Below are positions 61,898-64,000 of a stretch of DNA of 64,000 nucleotides, piece by piece. The DNA comes from Variovorax boronicumulans (lineage in GTDB: Bacteria > Pseudomonadota > Gammaproteobacteria > Burkholderiales > Burkholderiaceae_C), in the NCBI RefSeq assembly GCF_007677875.1, contig NZ_VEDO01000024.1:31142-95141 (forward strand), given 5' to 3'. Position 1 is the first letter of the stretch; each line of letters starts with the position of its first letter. The translations under genes and the position numbers were made by a program. The notes beneath the pieces were generated by a model. That model did no database searches and was not told where the DNA came from. It saw only the letters and a program-made list of their open reading frames with translations.

Positions 61898-62824
61898 ATG
61901 AACACAAAACAACATCCCCCTCGGATGCCGTCGCTGCGGGACATGCTGGCCTCGCCCGGCCTGACCGTGGCCCCCGGCGCCTACGACGGCATCGGCGCCC
62001 GGCTGATCGCCCAGGCCGGCTTCCGCGCGGTCTACATGACGGGCGCGGGCACCGCCATGGCACGGGGCTTTCCGGACTTCGGCCTGTTGACGCAGACGGA
62101 GATGGCCGACAACGCCGGCGTGATGGCGCGCTCCGTCCCCGTGCCGGTCATCGCCGATGCGGACACCGGCTACGGCAACGAGCTGAACATCACGCGCACG
62201 GTGCGCGAGTACGAGGCCCGCGGCGTAGCTGCGATTCACATCGAGGACCAGGTAGCGCCCAAGCGCTGCGGCCACCTGGCAGGCAAGCAGGTGGTTTCGC
62301 GTGCCGAGTTCGTCTCCAAGATCCGCGCCGCGGTCGAGGCGCGCCGCTCCGGGGAATTCCTCATCATCGCGCGCACCGACGCCCGGGCCATGCTCGGGCT
62401 GGACGAGGCCATCGACCGCGTGAACGCCGCACTCGACGTCGGCGCCGACATCGCTTTCGTCGAAGCGCCGCAGACTGTGGATGAGGTGGAGCGTGTGCCG
62501 CGCAGGGTGCGCGGTGCCTGCCTGCTCAACATCGTTGGCGGAGGGCGCACGCCGGTGTTCGATACCGCGGTGGCGGAGTCCATGGGCTACAAGCTGGCCA
62601 TCGTGCCGGGCCTGCTCATCAGCGCCGCCATCGAGGCCGGGGATGCCGCGCTCGCGGCGCTGCGGTCGACTGGCACCGTGCCGCCGGTAGCGGCCAGCGT
62701 GGGCGCCACCTTCCAGCGTTTCGGTGCCGACGACTGGGACGCCTTGCGCCGCCGTTTCGATGCGGGCGCCAGCGCGATCGATGCCACGGTGCCGGCGCTC
62801 GGCACACAAGCGGGCGGCAGGTGA
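61898..62824 (+). CDS. Isocitrate lyase/PEP mutase-family C-C lyase
   Basis: A 308-residue protein of the PrpB/PEP mutase/dimethylmalate lyase group. PGAYDGIGARLIAQAGF, the Mg-binding VIADADTGYGN, and the catalytic-loop motif KRCGH (122-126, Cys124) that distinguishes lyases from PEP mutases. It would split a 2-methyl(iso)citrate- or 2,3-dimethylmalate-like acid into pyruvate plus a second acid. The next gene, 3 bp downstream, is a LeuC-type hydratase, so the two form consecutive pathway steps. Confidence 0.87.
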   Translation: MNTKQHPPRMPSLRDMLASPGLTVAPGAYDGIGARLIAQAGFRAVYMTGAGTAMARGFPDFGLLTQTEMADNAGVMARSVPVPVIADADTGYGNELNITRTVREYEARGVAAIHIEDQVAPKRCGHLAGKQVVSRAEFVSKIRAAVEARRSGEFLIIARTDARAMLGLDEAIDRVNAALDVGADIAFVEAPQTVDEVERVPRRVRGACLLNIVGGGRTPVFDTAVAESMGYKLAIVPGLLISAAIEAGDAALAALRSTGTVPPVAASVGATFQRFGADDWDALRRRFDAGASAIDATVPALGTQAGGR

Positions 62825-62827
62825 GCC

Positions 62828-64000
62828 ATGGTCGGCAGCACTCTCTTCGACAAGATCTGGGACGCGCATGTGGTGCGCGACCTCGGCGATGGCTGGGCAC
62901 TGTTGCACATCGACCGGCACCTGCTGCACGACCTGTCCGGCTCCGCATCGCTGGCGGACATGGCGGAGCAGGACCTGGCCGTGCACGACCCCGATCTCGT
63001 GTTCGCGACGCCGGACCACGCCGTCTCCACCCGACCCGGGCGTGACGGCACCACCTATGTGCCGGGGGGCAGGCTCTGGTCGGCGTTGCGGCAGGGCGCG
63101 CAGCGCTTCGGCATCCGGCTTTTCGACGTCGGCCAGTCGGGGCAGGGCATCGTCCACGTGATGGGCCCCGAGCAGGGCATCGTGCTGCCCGGGCTGACCA
63201 TGGTCTGCGGCGACAGCCACACCTGCACCAACGGTGCGCTGGGCGCGCTGGCACTCGGTGTGGGCTCTAGCGAGAGCACGCATGCGCTGGCCACGCAGAC
63301 CCTGCGCCTGCAACGGCCCAAACACATGCGCATCCGCTGCGAGGGCGCGCTGGCGCCAGGCGTGACGGCCAAGGATTTGGCGCTGCACATCATCGGCCTG
63401 CTGGGTGCCAACGCCGGCGTGGGCCATGCCGTCGAATACGCGGGCTCGACGGTCGAGGCGCTCGAGGTCGAGGCGCGGTTGACGCTGTGCAACCTGACGG
63501 TTGAGCTCGGGGCCCGCTCTGGCGTGATTGCGCCGGACGAGCGCACCTTCGCCTACGTCAAGGGCCGCCGCTTCGCGCCGCAGGGCGCCGACTTCGAGAC
63601 TGCGGTCGCCGCCTGGCGCGCACTGCGGACCGATGCGGACGCCGTGTTCGACCGCGAGGTGCACGTCGACGCCCGCACGGTCGCGCCCACGGTGACCTGG
63701 GGCACCAGCCCCGAGCATGCGATCGCCATCGATGCGCGGACCCCCGACCCACGGGACGCAACCGGACAGGGCGCCGACGCCATCGCCCAGGCCCTGAACT
63801 ACATGGGCCTGAAGGCGGGCGCACCCATCGCCGGCACGCCGGTCGACTGGGTCTTCATCGGCTCGTGCACGAACGCGCGCCTGTCCGACCTGCGCTCCGC
63901 TGCCGACATCGCGCGCGGCCGCCGGGTCGCTCCCCAGGTGCGCGCCTGGGTCGTGCCCGGCTCGGAAGACGTCAAGCGCGCCGCCGAGGCCGAAGGCCTG
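62828..64000 (+). CDS. LeuC/aconitase-family dehydratase large subunit, 3' truncated by window
   Basis: 391 codons in one frame run to the window edge. VFATPDHAVSTRP, VCGDSHTCTNGALGALALGVGSSE and GSCTN (C347, first 4Fe-4S ligand) identify a 3-isopropylmalate dehydratase-type large subunit. A small subunit (LeuD-like) would be expected downstream. Given the lyase upstream, it more likely hydrates a maleate- or citraconate-type substrate (for example dimethylmaleate hydratase DmdA) than works in leucine synthesis; this is inference. Confidence 0.88.
   Translation, partial: MVGSTLFDKIWDAHVVRDLGDGWALLHIDRHLLHDLSGSASLADMAEQDLAVHDPDLVFATPDHAVSTRPGRDGTTYVPGGRLWSALRQGAQRFGIRLFDVGQSGQGIVHVMGPEQGIVLPGLTMVCGDSHTCTNGALGALALGVGSSESTHALATQTLRLQRPKHMRIRCEGALAPGVTAKDLALHIIGLLGANAGVGHAVEYAGSTVEALEVEARLTLCNLTVELGARSGVIAPDERTFAYVKGRRFAPQGADFETAVAAWRALRTDADAVFDREVHVDARTVAPTVTWGTSPEHAIAIDARTPDPRDATGQGADAIAQALNYMGLKAGAPIAGTPVDWVFIGSCTNARLSDLRSAADIARGRRVAPQVRAWVVPGSEDVKRAAEAEGL

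Noticed and set aside
61883..63718. 611-codon minus-strand frame
   Set aside because: Antisense to the lyase and LeuC-like genes, whose motifs are clear on the plus strand; the protein is low-complexity and His/Arg/Gly-rich.

Overview
The window looks like part of a large secondary replicon (megaplasmid or chromid) of a high-GC betaproteobacterium, most likely a Comamonadaceae/Burkholderiales member. Three things point there: many periplasmic Bug-type (tripartite tricarboxylate transporter, TTT) receptors; the dense CoA-ester catabolic operons; and a Rep_3-type initiator with iterons beside a parA/parB/parS system. No rRNA, tRNA or CRISPR array was seen.

Layout. (1) 1-311: 3' end of dnaE2. 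(2) 0.7-38 kb: a CoA-ester degradation island. It holds an IclR and a LysR regulator, a frameshifted MalT-like regulator, four acyl-CoA ligase/synthetase-type genes (one minus-strand, one at 8.7 kb, one at 29.6 kb; three in total are adenylate-forming ligases), five acyl-CoA dehydrogenases (two as a heteromer-like pair), three SDR dehydrogenases, four hotdog/MaoC hydratases, two crotonases, two SCP-x-type thiolases, one Ltp2-like thiolase-fold aldolase with its DUF35 partner, two CoA-transferase/racemase-family proteins, and eight intact Bug receptors plus one internally deleted copy. (3) 38.7-42.6 kb: a three-subunit molybdenum hydroxylase (PaoABC-like aldehyde oxidoreductase). (4) 42.6-45.2 kb: decayed gene remnants (DUF2243, Bug, DUF2269) and a Phd/PIN toxin-antitoxin pair. 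(5) 45.8-49.1 kb: glycogen debranching enzyme GlgX and a zinc-ribbon metallopeptidase. (6) 49.4-52.4 kb: an IS3-family element that truncates an unknown gene, then an RHH/ParE-type toxin-antitoxin pair. (7) 52.5-61.5 kb: replicon backbone, with a degenerate tyrosine recombinase, repA, five iterons, parA, five parS-like palindromes, parB with a terminator, and a 708-residue tyrosine recombinase. (8) 61.9-64 kb: an isocitrate-lyase-family C-C lyase followed by a LeuC/aconitase-family large subunit that runs off the window.

How it fits together. The catabolic genes supply full beta-oxidation-like rounds: ligase, acyl-CoA dehydrogenase, MaoC hydratase or crotonase, SDR, then thiolase or aldolase. 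The combination of Ltp2-like aldolase + DUF35, paired acyl-CoA dehydrogenases, split MaoC hydratases and an alpha-methylacyl-CoA racemase resembles the toolkit for steroid side chains, isoprenoids or branched acids. The actual substrate cannot be read from sequence. The many Bug receptors presumably deliver carboxylate substrates to TctAB-type permeases encoded elsewhere, since none is in this window.

The observations I rate highest are: a thiolase-fold protein lacking the catalytic Cys (predicted aldolase); an exactly repeated two-part 30-bp element upstream of both CaiB-family genes; 14-bp perfect inverted repeats abutting a catalytically degenerate tyrosine recombinase; a 9-6-9 dyad upstream of the second recombinase; and the iteron/operator architecture of the origin.
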